Assembly (NCBI GenBank): GCA_900754085.1
Contig: CAAEBO010000006.1
Coordinates: 45,568-109,567 of the forward strand
DNA length: 64,000 nucleotides
Source of the DNA: Clostridia bacterium
GTDB lineage: Bacteria > Bacillota > Clostridia > TANB77 > CAG-508
Direction: 5' to 3'
Shown here: positions 52,855 to 63,929 of the stretch, piece after piece
How positions within the stretch are numbered: the stretch's first letter is position 1
How the letters are laid out: each line of letters starts with the position of its first letter
Position numbers and translations under genes: made by a program
Notes under the pieces: model-generated
The model's input: only the letters and a program-made list of their open reading frames with translations
Databases searched by the model: none
Told to the model about the DNA's origin: nothing

Positions 52855-54008
52855 TATCCGAATAATCCTCTTTTTTTAACTGGAGGTTGTTCATTCATTG
52901 TTTTAGCTAATTGTGTTAACAAATCTCTTTGTTCTTTTGTAAGTTTCTTTGGAGTTTGAACATTAACCGTAAATATAAAGTCTCCTTGCCAATTTCCATT
53001 AATAGCTCTAAATCCTTTATTACGTATATTAAATTTAGTTCCTGTTTGTGTTCCTTCTGGTATTTTATATTTAATTTTTTCTCCATCTACCATTGGAATT
53101 TCAAGCTCTGCTCCTAAAGTTGCCTGTGTTATTGTAATTGGTATATCGCATAGTACATTATTTTCTTTTCTTGTATAAATACTATGTCTTTTTAAATGTA
53201 CTGTTACATATACATCTCCTTTTTCTCCACCTCTTTCACCAGGTTCGCCTTCATTTTTTAATATTAATGTTTGATTATCATCAATTCCAGCTGGAATGTT
53301 TATAGTAACTTTTGCTTGTTTTCTTATTGTACCTTTTCCTCTACAAGCTTGGCATGGTTCTTTTATTATTTTTCCTGTTCCATGACATTCTGAACAAGTT
53401 CTAGTTGTTTGCATTTGTCCCAATATTGTATTTTGTACTTGTCTTATTTGACCTGTTCCATGGCAGTTCGGACAAGTTACAGGACTAGTTCCTGGCTTTG
53501 CACCGTTTCCATTACATGTAGTACATTTTTCATTTCTATTTATAAAAAATTCCTTTTTAATGCCTGAATATGCCTCTTCAAAAGTTATTTCTATATCATG
53601 TCTTAAATCTCTACCTCTTTTTGGTCCATTATTAGCACTTCTACCAGAAGCTCCACCAAATCCAGAGAAAAATGAACTAAATATATCTCCAAAATCCCCA
53701 AAACCACTAAATCCATCAAATCCATTTGAACTATATGAATAATATCCACCTTGGCCTGCTCCTTGGCCACCAAATCCTTGTGGTCCATTGAACCCAAACT
53801 GGTCGTACATTTTTCTTTTTTGTGGATCTGAAAGTGTTTCGTAAGCTTCATTTACTTCTTTAAACTTTTCTTCCGCTTCTTTTTTATTATTTTGATTTGC
53901 ATCTGGATGATATTTTTTTGCCATTCTTCTAAAAGCTTTTTTTAATTCATCATCTGTTGCATTTTTATTAACTCCTAAAACTTCATAATAATCTCTTTTT
54001 TCTGCCAT
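52854..54008 (-). CDS. dnaJ: Chaperone protein DnaJ
   Basis: The DnaK co-chaperone, 384 residues. The J domain contains the HPD motif ([10 protein letters not shown]); a Gly/Phe-rich linker (about 75-125) follows, then four zinc-finger repeats ([32 protein letters not shown]) and the two C-terminal client-binding barrels. ATG 54008 is chosen, with GGAGG 5 nt upstream; the in-frame TTG at 54020 would overlap that SD. It is the last gene of the heat-shock operon. Confidence 0.95.
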   Translation of the reverse strand: MAEKRDYYEVLGVNKNATDDELKKAFRRMAKKYHPDANQNNKKEAEEKFKEVNEAYETLSDPQKRKMYDQFGFNGPQGFGGQGAGQGGYYSYSSNGFDGFSGFGDFGDIFSSFFSGFGGASGRSANNGPKRGRDLRHDIEITFEEAYSGIKKEFFINRNEKCTTCNGNGAKPGTSPVTCPNCHGTGQIRQVQNTILGQMQTTRTCSECHGTGKIIKEPCQACRGKGTIRKQAKVTINIPAGIDDNQTLILKNEGEPGERGGEKGDVYVTVHLKRHSIYTRKENNVLCDIPITITQATLGAELEIPMVDGEKIKYKIPEGTQTGTKFNIRNKGFRAINGNWQGDFIFTVNVQTPKKLTKEQRDLLTQLAKTMNEQPPVKKRGLFG

Positions 54009-54092
54009 CATATCCTCCAATTTAGTTGCTATTTACAATAGCATCATTAAAAGCTTAATTATTGGAGGTTTAAAAACCTCCAATATTAATCA

Positions 54093-55961
<1,869 letters not shown>

Positions 55962-56006
55962 TTAATTCCTCCTAAATATTTATATAAATTTTAAATTTAA
56001 TAACTT

Positions 56007-56597
56007 TCATATATTATAATTTTCTTTTAATTGTTTAATTATAATATTATTATTTTCTATAAATTCTTTTGTAACTTCTTTTTGCCATTCATCTTTTGTC
56101 ATTTCTGCTAATTTCCTATTAGACAGTTTTTTATATCCTAATTCCTCTCCCAGCCAATCTGGTTTTTGGAAATTATTAGCTTGTTCTTCATTTTGAAATT
56201 CTATTTCTGCTGTAAGTAATCCTTTTAAATAATTATAATATATATCTATTTCCACTTTTAAATTATTTTCTATTGGTGCTGTAATTCTAGTTTTTTCTAT
56301 TATATTACTAATTGGCTTTTTTATAAGTTTGTCGAATTCTTCTTTTTGTATATCATTTTCTATTTCATATTTTTTGCCCACATTATAGTCATTTGTATAT
56401 TCTATATCACCTTTAGCTTTTACTGTATAAATATATTTTTGAGTATTTGTAGGATATTTTTCTTTTATATCTCTTACTCGTATAAGTGTTAATTTATCCC
56501 TATAAATAAATGCTTGTTTTATATATACTACACTTTCTATTTTAAAATCTTCTGGAATATATTTTACAGCATATTTTCTTTCAATTTCTTTATTCAT
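56007..56597 (-). CDS. CYTH-domain protein in the heat-shock operon
   Basis: The 196-residue protein opens with NKEIERKYAVKYIP, the EXEXK signature of CYTH triphosphate-tunnel enzymes. It continues with alternating charged strands (TLIRVRDI, YIYTVKAKGD, KTRITAPIENNLKVEIDIYY) and TAEIEFQNEEQA. CYTH proteins act on inorganic triphosphate or thiamine triphosphate, or as cyclases; the activity here is unknown. It is inserted between grpE and dnaK and is on the same strand, so it should be heat-induced. Confidence 0.82.
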   Translation of the reverse strand: MNKEIERKYAVKYIPEDFKIESVVYIKQAFIYRDKLTLIRVRDIKEKYPTNTQKYIYTVKAKGDIEYTNDYNVGKKYEIENDIQKEEFDKLIKKPISNIIEKTRITAPIENNLKVEIDIYYNYLKGLLTAEIEFQNEEQANNFQKPDWLGEELGYKKLSNRKLAEMTKDEWQKEVTKEFIENNNIIIKQLKENYNI

Positions 56598-56697
56598 AAT
56601 TATTTTCCTTTCGCCTGTTTATCAGTTTACAGGATGTGGTAAATTATATTTTTTTAGAATTACTTTATTTAAAAATATTATCTTTTATAATTTTCTT

Positions 56698-57189
56698 TTA
56701 GTTTGCTACTACAACCATAGAGTGTCTTATAACTTTGTCTCCTATTTTATATCCTTTTCTGTAATCTTCTTTTATTTCTTTTTCTCCTAAGTTTTCATCT
56801 ATTACAGAACTTACAGCTTCGTGTAATTCTGGGTCAAATACTTTTCCTACAGATTCTATTTCTTCTACTCCATTTGCCTTTAGCAAATCTTGTAATTGTT
56901 TATATACAAGTTCTATTCCTTGTTTGTAACTTGTGTCTTTTGTTTCTGCTTGTACAGCTTTTTCTAAATTATCTAAAACTGGTAAAATACCTGTCATTAC
57001 ATCACCCATAATAGAGTTATATAATAAATCTCTTTCTTTAGAACTTCTTTTTTTGTAATTTTCGAATTCAGCTAGTACTCTTTTATATCTATCCATTAAT
57101 TCATCATATTCTTGTTCTTTTTTCACTAATTCTTCCTTTTTCACCATTTCATCTGATTTTATTACTTCTGGTTCTTTTTTATCTGCCAA
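56698..57189 (-). CDS. grpE: Nucleotide exchange factor GrpE
   Basis: GrpE (163 residues) releases ADP from DnaK. A charged N-terminal coiled coil (KKEELVKKEQEYDELMDRYKRVLAEFENYKKR) precedes VLDNLEKAVQ and the C-terminal beta domain EIESVGKVFDPELHEAV...RKGYKIGDKVIRHSMVVVA. TTG at 57189 starts two bases after the hrcA stop, with AGAGGG upstream. Confidence 0.95.
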   Translation of the reverse strand: MADKKEPEVIKSDEMVKKEELVKKEQEYDELMDRYKRVLAEFENYKKRSSKERDLLYNSIMGDVMTGILPVLDNLEKAVQAETKDTSYKQGIELVYKQLQDLLKANGVEEIESVGKVFDPELHEAVSSVIDENLGEKEIKEDYRKGYKIGDKVIRHSMVVVAN

Positions 57190-57190
57190 T

Positions 57191-58231
57191 TTACATACCC
57201 TCTTTCTTATTATTATCTTCGTTTAGTTTTTTACTTATATATTTCATTACAGATATAACTTTTGCATAATCCATTCTTTTTGGACCTATAATACCTATTG
57301 TTCCTAATTCTTTATTTCCTATTGTATGCTTAAAAGTTATAATGCTGAAATCTTTAAGATTACTATTTTCGTTATCATCACCAATAAAAACATTAATATC
57401 TTCAGATTCACCTGAGTTAAATATTTCTAGCATTTCATCTTTTGCATCTAGCAAATTGACAAAATTCTTTGCTACTTTCATACTCTTAAATTCTGGTAAG
57501 TCGAAAGATCTCTTGGCTCCTTCTAAAAATATATTTTTGTTTTCTTCTTCTATAACCTTATTTATCTGCTTTATTATAGCATTCATAATTCCTATACTAT
57601 AATGTACTTCAGAGAAAATATATTCTGCCATTGGTTTATCTATTTTAGACAAAGGTTTTCCTCTTAATCTAGTATTAAATAAATTATTTAAAGTATCTAC
57701 TTGGCTTTCGGTAATGTCTTCATCAAATTTTATAATTGTTTCTTTAACTAAACCTGTATCTGTTACAATAACTACCATTAACATTCTTTTTCCTAAAGAA
57801 ACAAACTTAATTTCTTCTATAGTTTGTTTATCTGTTTTTGGTCCAATTGCAACTGTGGTATAATGTGTTATTTCTGACAAAGTTGTTGTTGCAAGTTTCG
57901 TTAAATCTTCTATTTCGTTTACTTTATCTTGTAATTTATTTTGAATATATTTTACTTCTTCTAATGTTAAATTGTCTTCTTTTAGCAATGTACTTACATA
58001 ATATCTGTATCCTTCTGCAGATGGTACTCTTCCAGCAGAAGTATGTGGCTTGTCTAAAAAACCTATATTCTCTAGTTGTGCCATCTCATTTCTTATTGTA
58101 GCACTACTATAATCTAGCCCATGACTTTTTGTTATACTTCCAGAGCTAACTGGCTCTGCTGTGTTAATATATTCTTCTACAATTGCTTGTAAGACTTTCT
58201 TTTTTCTTTCGTCTAAATCTTTATTCTTCAA
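57191..58231 (-). CDS. hrcA: Heat-inducible transcription repressor HrcA
   Basis: HrcA represses the operon by binding CIRCE. The N-terminal winged helix has VLQAIVEEYINTAEPVSSGSI and YSSATIRNEMAQLENIGFLDKPHTSAGRVPS. The GAF-like domain and a C-terminal segment TIGIIGPKRMDYAKVISVMKYI follow. Length 346. TTG at 58231 is the start, with GAGGTGA 6 nt upstream. CIRCE lies in the leader. Confidence 0.96.
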   Translation of the reverse strand: MKNKDLDERKKKVLQAIVEEYINTAEPVSSGSITKSHGLDYSSATIRNEMAQLENIGFLDKPHTSAGRVPSAEGYRYYVSTLLKEDNLTLEEVKYIQNKLQDKVNEIEDLTKLATTTLSEITHYTTVAIGPKTDKQTIEEIKFVSLGKRMLMVVIVTDTGLVKETIIKFDEDITESQVDTLNNLFNTRLRGKPLSKIDKPMAEYIFSEVHYSIGIMNAIIKQINKVIEEENKNIFLEGAKRSFDLPEFKSMKVAKNFVNLLDAKDEMLEIFNSGESEDINVFIGDDNENSNLKDFSIITFKHTIGNKELGTIGIIGPKRMDYAKVISVMKYISKKLNEDNNKKEGM

Positions 58232-58245
58232 TACCTTTCACCTCT

Positions 58246-58272
58246 TTAGCACTCTTGATGTTTGATTGCTAA
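58246..58272 (-). promoter_or_regulatory. CIRCE operator of hrcA-grpE-dnaK-dnaJ
   Basis: TTAGCACTC (58246-58254), 9-bp spacer, GATTGCTAA (58264-58272): the canonical CIRCE inverted repeat with one mismatch. It sits just downstream of the promoter and upstream of the hrcA SD. Confidence 0.92.
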
Positions 58273-58283
58273 ATTCTTTACAT

Positions 58284-58325
58284 ATATTATATTCATTTTT
58301 AGCAAATGTCAATACCTTTTGCTAA
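58284..58325 (-). promoter_or_regulatory. Heat-shock operon promoter with an overlapping degenerate CIRCE-like repeat
   Basis: On the minus strand TTGACA (58307-58312), 17 bp and TAATAT (58284-58289) form a good promoter. A second repeat TTAGCAAAT-N9-TTTTGCTAA (58299-58325) overlaps the -35 and has the CIRCE spacing but lacks the inner CTC/GAG. Whether HrcA binds it is unknown. Confidence 0.7.
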
Positions 58326-58433
58326 AAAACATTTGTGAATTTTCTGTGAAGAAAGCGTGTATAAGATTTTATAGTAAATTTAGATTCTAATATATAGCAA
58401 TTCATCTTATTAATATAATTACAATTTTAAAAA

Positions 58434-58461
58434 AAGAATTCACATTACTATATGAATTCTT
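58434..58461 (-). terminator. Terminator of the prmC-whiA-hemW unit
   Basis: The stem AAGAATTCA / TGAATTCTT with a 10-nt loop is followed on the minus strand by TTTTTT. The end of hemW lies within the structure. Confidence 0.8.
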
Positions 58462-59566
58462 CCCATACTATATTTGCTAAATCTAATCCTTTTTTGGTAA
58501 GTTTTATATTATCTAAGTCTATTTCTATTAATCCTTCATTTGTAAGTTTATTCAGTTCATTTTTAAATAAATACAATGGATTATCTATATATTTTTGCTT
58601 AAATTCTGAAACATTTACTCCATCTATAGTTCTTAACCCTAGTAACATATATTCTTTTTTAGCACTTTCTATATCTTGTTGTTCTTGTATTATTTTATCA
58701 TCTGGATTTTCTATATATTCTTCTAATTTATGTGTATTACAATATCTTATATTATTATAATATGAATGAGCACTTGCTCCAAAACCTATATAACTGTGTT
58801 GCTTCCAACAATTATAATTATGTTTAGATTTATAACCTTTTTTTGCAAAATTTGAAATTTCATAATGCTCATATCCATTTGATTCTAAAGTTTCTTTAAC
58901 TTCCCAATACATTTGTCTTTCCAATTCGTCTGTAACTAAGTCTAGTTTGCCTAAATTTACTAATACTTCTAATTTAGTATCCTCTTCTAAAATTAATGAA
59001 TATACAGAAATATGTTTAGGATTTAATTTGATAATTTCTATAAGACTGTTTTTTACGTCTTCTAAAGTTTGCTCTGGTAGTCCTATCATTAAATCTACAT
59101 TTATATTTCTAAATCCAATTTTTTTTGCTAAATTATATGTATATAAAAAATCTTCATATTTATGTATTCTGCCTATTTCTTCTAATAATTCATTATTAGT
59201 AGACTGAAGTCCTATACTTAATCGATTTATACCAGCATTTTTATATTCTTTAAGTTTATTCTCTGTAACCGTTCCTGGGTTTACCTCTATTGTAATCTCA
59301 GCATTTTTTTTAACTTTATAATTTTCTCTTATAGAATTTAAAATTTCTACTATATATTTTTCATCTATAATAGATGGTGTTCCCCCGCCAATATATATTG
59401 TATCTACATAATTTTTTATTTTTTTGCTTCTTAATTTTATTTCTTCTTTTACTGCTTGTACATAATCTTTTTGTTTGTTTAATTTATTTGGATATGAACA
59501 AAAGTCACAATAATAACATTTTTTTACACAAAAAGGTATATGCACATATATACCTATATTTTCCAT
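58448..59566 (-). CDS. hemW: HemW-like radical SAM protein (heme chaperone)
   Basis: The 372-residue protein starts with YVHIPFCVKKCYYCDFCSY (C13, C17, C20 hold the 4Fe-4S cluster), followed by DTIYIGGGTPSII, INRLSIGLQS and LMIGLPEQTLEDV. The extra HemN cysteine is missing, which marks HemW (heme chaperone) over coproporphyrinogen oxidase. It follows whiA (1-bp gap), and hrcA lies 216 bp downstream beyond a terminator. Confidence 0.9.
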   Translation of the reverse strand: MENIGIYVHIPFCVKKCYYCDFCSYPNKLNKQKDYVQAVKEEIKLRSKKIKNYVDTIYIGGGTPSIIDEKYIVEILNSIRENYKVKKNAEITIEVNPGTVTENKLKEYKNAGINRLSIGLQSTNNELLEEIGRIHKYEDFLYTYNLAKKIGFRNINVDLMIGLPEQTLEDVKNSLIEIIKLNPKHISVYSLILEEDTKLEVLVNLGKLDLVTDELERQMYWEVKETLESNGYEHYEISNFAKKGYKSKHNYNCWKQHSYIGFGASAHSYYNNIRYCNTHKLEEYIENPDDKIIQEQQDIESAKKEYMLLGLRTIDGVNVSEFKQKYIDNPLYLFKNELNKLTNEGLIEIDLDNIKLTKKGLDLANIVWEEFI

Positions 59567-59567
59567 T

Positions 59568-60437
59568 TTATAATTCCTTTGCTATATTTATTAATTTATT
59601 TAACCTATAATTAACTCCAGATTTTCCTATTGGATTTTTTAACATATTTCCTAATTCTATTAAACTTGCATCTGGATTTTTTATTCTAAGTTCTGCTATT
59701 TCTTTTAATTCTTCAGATAAATTTGTAAATTTCCTACTATTCTTTATTTTCCTAATAGCCTCTATTTGTTTACCCGCAGCATTTACTGTCTTTGTTAAAT
59801 TTGCCACTTCACAATTTACTATTCTATTTACATTATTTCTAGCTTCTTTTATTACTCGTATTTCTTCAAATTTTAGCATTGCATTACTAGCACCAATATA
59901 TACTAAAAATTTTGATATATCTTCTCCTTCTTTTATATATAAAGATATACTACCATTTCTATTTAATATCTTAGGCTCTATTCCATATTTTTCTAAAAGT
60001 TCTTTTACTAGTACTAGATTTTCCATTTTACTAAAATTAATTTCTAAATGATAAGTATTATTTGGCTCACTTATAAATCCAGCTCCTAAAAAAGCTCCTC
60101 TTAGTAAAGCTTTTATATCTTTTTCTTCTATTTCTTCTATCTTATTAAAAGAAATAGAGTCTGAATTAAAATTACAATTTTTGATATTTTCTGTTTTGCT
60201 AAATGTTATTACATATAAATTTCCTTGCATTTCTATTTTATATTCTATGTTCATATTATTTAATAATTTGCTAAACCTATTAATATTGTATTCATTCTCT
60301 GTAGAGAATTTTATTTTTCTTTCTAGTTTGGTATTTTTTGTTATTAAATAACCTATTAATTCGTAATAAACAGCTTGTTTGTCTTTTAAATTATTTATTT
60401 TGCTTAATTCTTCTTTTATTTCAGATGAAAATGACAT
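59568..60437 (-). CDS. whiA: WhiA family DNA-binding protein
   Basis: WhiA (289 residues) combines an N-terminal LAGLIDADG-like half (DIKALLRGAFLGAGFISEPNNTYHLEI) with a C-terminal helix-turn-helix (LAELRIKNPDASLIELGNMLKNPIGKSGVNYRL). In Gram-positives it affects cell division and chromosome segregation. It usually accompanies yvcK; here it lies with prmC and hemW, and the yvcK-like gene is about 11 kb away. Confidence 0.93.
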   Translation of the reverse strand: MSFSSEIKEELSKINNLKDKQAVYYELIGYLITKNTKLERKIKFSTENEYNINRFSKLLNNMNIEYKIEMQGNLYVITFSKTENIKNCNFNSDSISFNKIEEIEEKDIKALLRGAFLGAGFISEPNNTYHLEINFSKMENLVLVKELLEKYGIEPKILNRNGSISLYIKEGEDISKFLVYIGASNAMLKFEEIRVIKEARNNVNRIVNCEVANLTKTVNAAGKQIEAIRKIKNSRKFTNLSEELKEIAELRIKNPDASLIELGNMLKNPIGKSGVNYRLNKLINIAKEL

Positions 60438-60438
60438 A

Positions 60439-61275
60439 TTACACCTTCCCTATAACAATTATTCTATCATTATTTTCTAAATCTTTTTTAGTTTTTATTA
60501 GTTCATATTTATTATTATTATTTATAAGGTTTATAATATCTTCTTTCTGGTCATATCCAATCTCGAAAAATATTTTACCCTCTTCATTTAAAAATTTGTA
60601 TCCTTCTTCTATAATCTTTTTATAAAAATATAGTCCATCATTACCTCCATCTAAAGCTATTAGAGGTTCTTTTTTTACTTCTTTATCCAATTTTTTTATA
60701 ACTTCTGTTTTTATATATGGAGGATTTGAAACTATAATGTCAAATTTTTCTTCTTTTATATTGCTAAACATATCTGACTTAATGAATGTTATATCTGTTT
60801 CATTATTCATTGCATTTTGCTTTGCAATATTTAAGGCTTCTTCACTTATGTCTATAGCATATACTTTAGAATTTTCTATGTATTTTTTTAGTGAAATAGC
60901 AATACATCCACTTCCTGTACATAAATCCAATATTTTTACTTCTTTATTTTTGTAATTTTCTATAATTTCTTCTACTAAAATTTCTGTATCACTTCTTGGT
61001 ATTAATACATTTTCATTTACAAAAAAATTTAATTGCATAAATTCTTGTTTGTTAGTTATATATTGGATTGGCACATATTCTTCTAGCATTTTCATTTTAT
61101 TATATATTTCTTCTAATTTTAAACTATCTATTTCATTTTCTCCATGGGCTATAATATATTCTTTACTTCTATTTAATACAGATGCTATTAATAGCCTCAT
61201 TTTTAGAATTGGCTCTTCTATTTCTTTTTCTTTTAAACTTTTTACTCCCACTTTTATTAAATCATTTATTTTCAT
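60439..61275 (-). CDS. prmC: Peptide chain release factor N5-glutamine methyltransferase
   Basis: PrmC methylates the GGQ glutamine of release factors. N-terminal helical domain (to about 80), then VLIPRSDTEILVEEII, LDLCTGSGCIAISL (SAM site) and VSNPPYI (catalytic NPPY), with KEPLIALDGGNDGLYFY at the end. Length 278 is typical. Its start is preceded by GAGAGGA. Confidence 0.94.
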   Translation of the reverse strand: MKINDLIKVGVKSLKEKEIEEPILKMRLLIASVLNRSKEYIIAHGENEIDSLKLEEIYNKMKMLEEYVPIQYITNKQEFMQLNFFVNENVLIPRSDTEILVEEIIENYKNKEVKILDLCTGSGCIAISLKKYIENSKVYAIDISEEALNIAKQNAMNNETDITFIKSDMFSNIKEEKFDIIVSNPPYIKTEVIKKLDKEVKKEPLIALDGGNDGLYFYKKIIEEGYKFLNEEGKIFFEIGYDQKEDIINLINNNNKYELIKTKKDLENNDRIIVIGKV

Positions 61276-61344
61276 AATTATCCTCTCGAATACAATTTAT
61301 ATACTAAAAAATAAAGCTTAAAAATTTATTTTTACAATAAAAAA

Positions 61345-61545
61345 AACTTGCCCCGCTTTAGCCGTAAGAAGTTTAGAAATTTTAAGAGCCTACTTTCGTA
61401 GGTGGGTGTCTTGTTAAATGCTTATGGGCTTCTTGCTACTAGTAAAAGTGTAAGCTTGCACGCCACACTTAAAGACGGACTCCCGTTTAAAATTTGTTGG
61501 TTCTAAAATTCCTGTCTACACGCACTATGCAGGGAAGTTTTAAAG
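61345..61545 (-). ncRNA. ssrS: 6S RNA
   Basis: Between prmC and sigK, the minus strand carries a strongly structured, less A/T-rich 200-nt stretch. The closing stem pairs AAAACTTCCCTGC (5' end, near 61541) with GCGGGGCAAGTTTT (3' end, near 61346), followed by a T-run. Internal blocks GGAACCAACAA, GGGAGTCCG, GTGTGGCGTGCAAGC and ACACCCACCTACGAAAGTAGG match the Firmicute 6S RNA pattern I know. It should bind and inhibit sigma-A RNA polymerase in stationary phase. Confidence 0.8.
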
Positions 61546-61819
61546 TTTATTTATTAATTTATTAGTATATTAACATATAATTAATTTTATTTCAATATCT
61601 ATTTTATTCATTTTTTCTCTTTTTTTAATGTTATCTTATTAATGCTTTATTATTATTGTTTATTTTAATTCGTTCATATACTTTTATTATTTGTAGTTTT
61701 TTTTATTTTATGATAAAATATTTATGATTATGTGTAAATATTTTAATTTCAATGGTCCAGGCACAAAATAGTTTTTTATACATATACTTTTCATATAGTG
61801 ATTTTATGGAGGTATATGT

Positions 61820-62527
61820 ATGTTATCTACTATTTCGTTAGCTGGATTTATTTCATTTTTAAGTTCTGCTGTTTTTGTTGTTGGATATATTCAAAGTTCT
61901 AACCTTTTCCCAGAACCTCTTTCACCATCCGAAGAATTATATTATTTAGATAAATTTAAATCTGGTGATAATAATGCCAGAAACATTTTGATAGAAAAAA
62001 ATTTAAGATTAGTTGCCCATGTTGCCAAAAAATATTCTACATCTAATATAGAACAAGATGATTTAATTTCTATTGGTACTATTGGCTTAATAAAAGGAAT
62101 TAATAGTTTTAAACATGATAAAGGAGTAAAACTTTCTACATATATTGCCAAATGTATAGATAATGAAATTTTAATGTTTTTACGTTCTTCCAAAAAAATT
62201 CAGTCAGAAGTAAACTTAAGTGATCCTATTGGTAAAGATAAAGACGATAATGTTGTAACTTTACAAGAAGTTTTAGAAGCAGATATTAAGAGTATAGAAG
62301 ATGAAGTTGATTTAGATCTAAAAAGAGAACAACTTTATAATAATATTGGAAAAGTTTTAAAAGACAGAGAAAAAGATATTATAATAAGAAGATTTGGCCT
62401 TAATGGGCGCAAACCAGAAACTCAAAATGAAATTGCAAAAGATTTAAAAATTTCTAGATCTTATGTTTCCAGAATAGAAACTAAAGCTATAAAAAAATTG
62501 GAAGCTAAATTTAAAGATTGCACCTAA
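61820..62527 (+). CDS. sigK: Sporulation sigma factor K (pro-sigma-K)
   Basis: Sigma-K directs late mother-cell transcription in sporulation. The N-terminus MLSTISLAGFISFLSSAVF is the hydrophobic pro-peptide that is cleaved on activation. Region 2 reads RNILIEKNLRLVAHVAKKY and IGLIKGINSFKHDKGVKLSTYIAKCI; region 4 reads VLKDREKDIIIRRFGLNGRK with the helix-turn-helix QNEIAKDLKISRSYVSRIE. At 235 residues it is full length and not split by a skin element. SD TGGAGG precedes ATG. The gap 61546-61819 holds nothing else I can identify. Confidence 0.92.
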   Translation: MLSTISLAGFISFLSSAVFVVGYIQSSNLFPEPLSPSEELYYLDKFKSGDNNARNILIEKNLRLVAHVAKKYSTSNIEQDDLISIGTIGLIKGINSFKHDKGVKLSTYIAKCIDNEILMFLRSSKKIQSEVNLSDPIGKDKDDNVVTLQEVLEADIKSIEDEVDLDLKREQLYNNIGKVLKDREKDIIIRRFGLNGRKPETQNEIAKDLKISRSYVSRIETKAIKKLEAKFKDCT

Positions 62528-62556
62528 CATTTATAACATATATCATTATTTAATAG

Positions 62557-62612
62557 AAAAAGGACTTTTTAATCCATACCACAAAAAGTTAAAGTTTAAT
62601 TAGTCCTTTTTT
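62557..62612. terminator. Bidirectional terminator between sigK and the coiled-coil gene
   Basis: The outer arms AAAAAGGACT (62557-62566) and AGTCCTTTTTT (62602-62612) enclose a long loop with further short stems. Runs of A and T on the two sides serve both strands. Confidence 0.75.
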
Positions 62613-62630
62613 ATTAAAATTATGTAATAT

Positions 62631-63929
62631 TTATTGTATATAAAACATTTCACTTTCTTGTTCTTCTAAACAAGTAGTTTGCTCATTACAAAACTTATAT
62701 TTATATTTTTTTCTTTTCTTTAATGGAATAGTGTTTTCTTCAATTTCTTCATTATCTGGATTTACATATCCATATATATATTCTGGTAAAATATAGCATG
62801 GATGTTCTTTGTTAATTTCTAAATAATTTGAGCCCCAAACTTGAACTTCATAATTCCTATTTAATACATTCTTTGGAATCATTATTAATATTTTATAAGA
62901 TGGCACTAGAAAATCTACAAAGCTAATATCTTCTTCATAATTTCCATGTGCAGTTTTTTCTAAAGAATTACTATACCCATTACCTTGTAATGAAGAATGA
63001 AGACCTTCTACAAATATACTTTTTTTAATATTTTCTATTTCTTTGTTGTTTTTAAAATGTTCATTACTATTTATAATATGCTGATATAAAATTTTATTTT
63101 TATCTTCATAAAGCTCTTCTATCTTTTTTCCATATTCTTTAGGATATTTTCCGTCTTCTCTTAAATATTCTCTTCCATTAGAAAGAATATCTATTGTTTT
63201 TGTACTTCCTATACTTTCTAAATCTCTTTTGCTTGTTTTTCTTAATGCTTCAAACAAAAATCTATTTGGTATATTATATTTTCCTTCTTCAAATTCTTTT
63301 GGATTTCTTAGTTTATTAATTAAATCTTTAGCTGTTTTTAATGGTATATCTATTAAAAATTTATTTGAATCTTGTTTACTTTTTTCCTCTTCTAGCTTTG
63401 CTTTTATCCCTTCTAAGTATTGGGCATATACTTCTTCATCATTTGTTTTATCATATTCTATATATTTTAAATCTAAGCTAATTAGGTCTTTCATAAAGTC
63501 TGGGTTTTTAGTTATATTTGTGTTTTTAGTAATTATCATTTGTATTGCAACACTTTTTTTATTCATTTTATTTAATTGATTTTTTGCTAATTCTGGATTT
63601 AATACTTGCTCTTCTAGGTCTAGCTTTCTTTTTTCTGTCCTTAAATTAGACATTTCTTGGTTTAATTGTTCTAGTTTTGTATTATTCGTAGAAACTTCTT
63701 TCAACTCTTTTTTATATTTCTTTGAAAATGTTTTCATAAAAAATTCTACTATAGGATTTCTTTTGGTGTAAATAGAAAGACTTCTATTTGTTTTATTTAA
63801 GCTTAAAATTTCTTCTTTTATTTCTTGAATTTTTAGTTCTATTTGCTTTTTTTCTTGTTGTAGTCTTTCTACTTTTTGTATTATATTTACTAACTCGCCT
63901 TTAGTATTTTGTAATACTTCCTGTAACAT
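62631..63929 (-). CDS. Coiled-coil protein of unknown function
   Basis: The 432-residue product begins with a long coiled coil (about 15-110: LVNIIQKVERLQQEKKQIEL, then LKEVSTNNTKLEQLNQEMSN). A mixed-charge helical middle and a C-terminal beta-rich part with IFVEGLHSSLQGNGYS and IPKNVLNRNYEVQVWGSNYLE follow. No membrane segment or known motif is seen. ATG 63929 follows AAGGAG; the in-frame ATG at 63947 runs through that SD. Nothing else is seen from 63930 to the window end. Confidence 0.65.
   Translation of the reverse strand: MLQEVLQNTKGELVNIIQKVERLQQEKKQIELKIQEIKEEILSLNKTNRSLSIYTKRNPIVEFFMKTFSKKYKKELKEVSTNNTKLEQLNQEMSNLRTEKRKLDLEEQVLNPELAKNQLNKMNKKSVAIQMIITKNTNITKNPDFMKDLISLDLKYIEYDKTNDEEVYAQYLEGIKAKLEEEKSKQDSNKFLIDIPLKTAKDLINKLRNPKEFEEGKYNIPNRFLFEALRKTSKRDLESIGSTKTIDILSNGREYLREDGKYPKEYGKKIEELYEDKNKILYQHIINSNEHFKNNKEIENIKKSIFVEGLHSSLQGNGYSNSLEKTAHGNYEEDISFVDFLVPSYKILIMIPKNVLNRNYEVQVWGSNYLEINKEHPCYILPEYIYGYVNPDNEEIEENTIPLKKRKKYKYKFCNEQTTCLEEQESEMFYIQ

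Noticed and set aside
61345..61545. tmRNA, SRP RNA or RNase P RNA
   Set aside because: No tRNA-like ends, no SRP tetraloop/Alu signature and too short for RNase P; the closing stem and conserved blocks fit 6S RNA.
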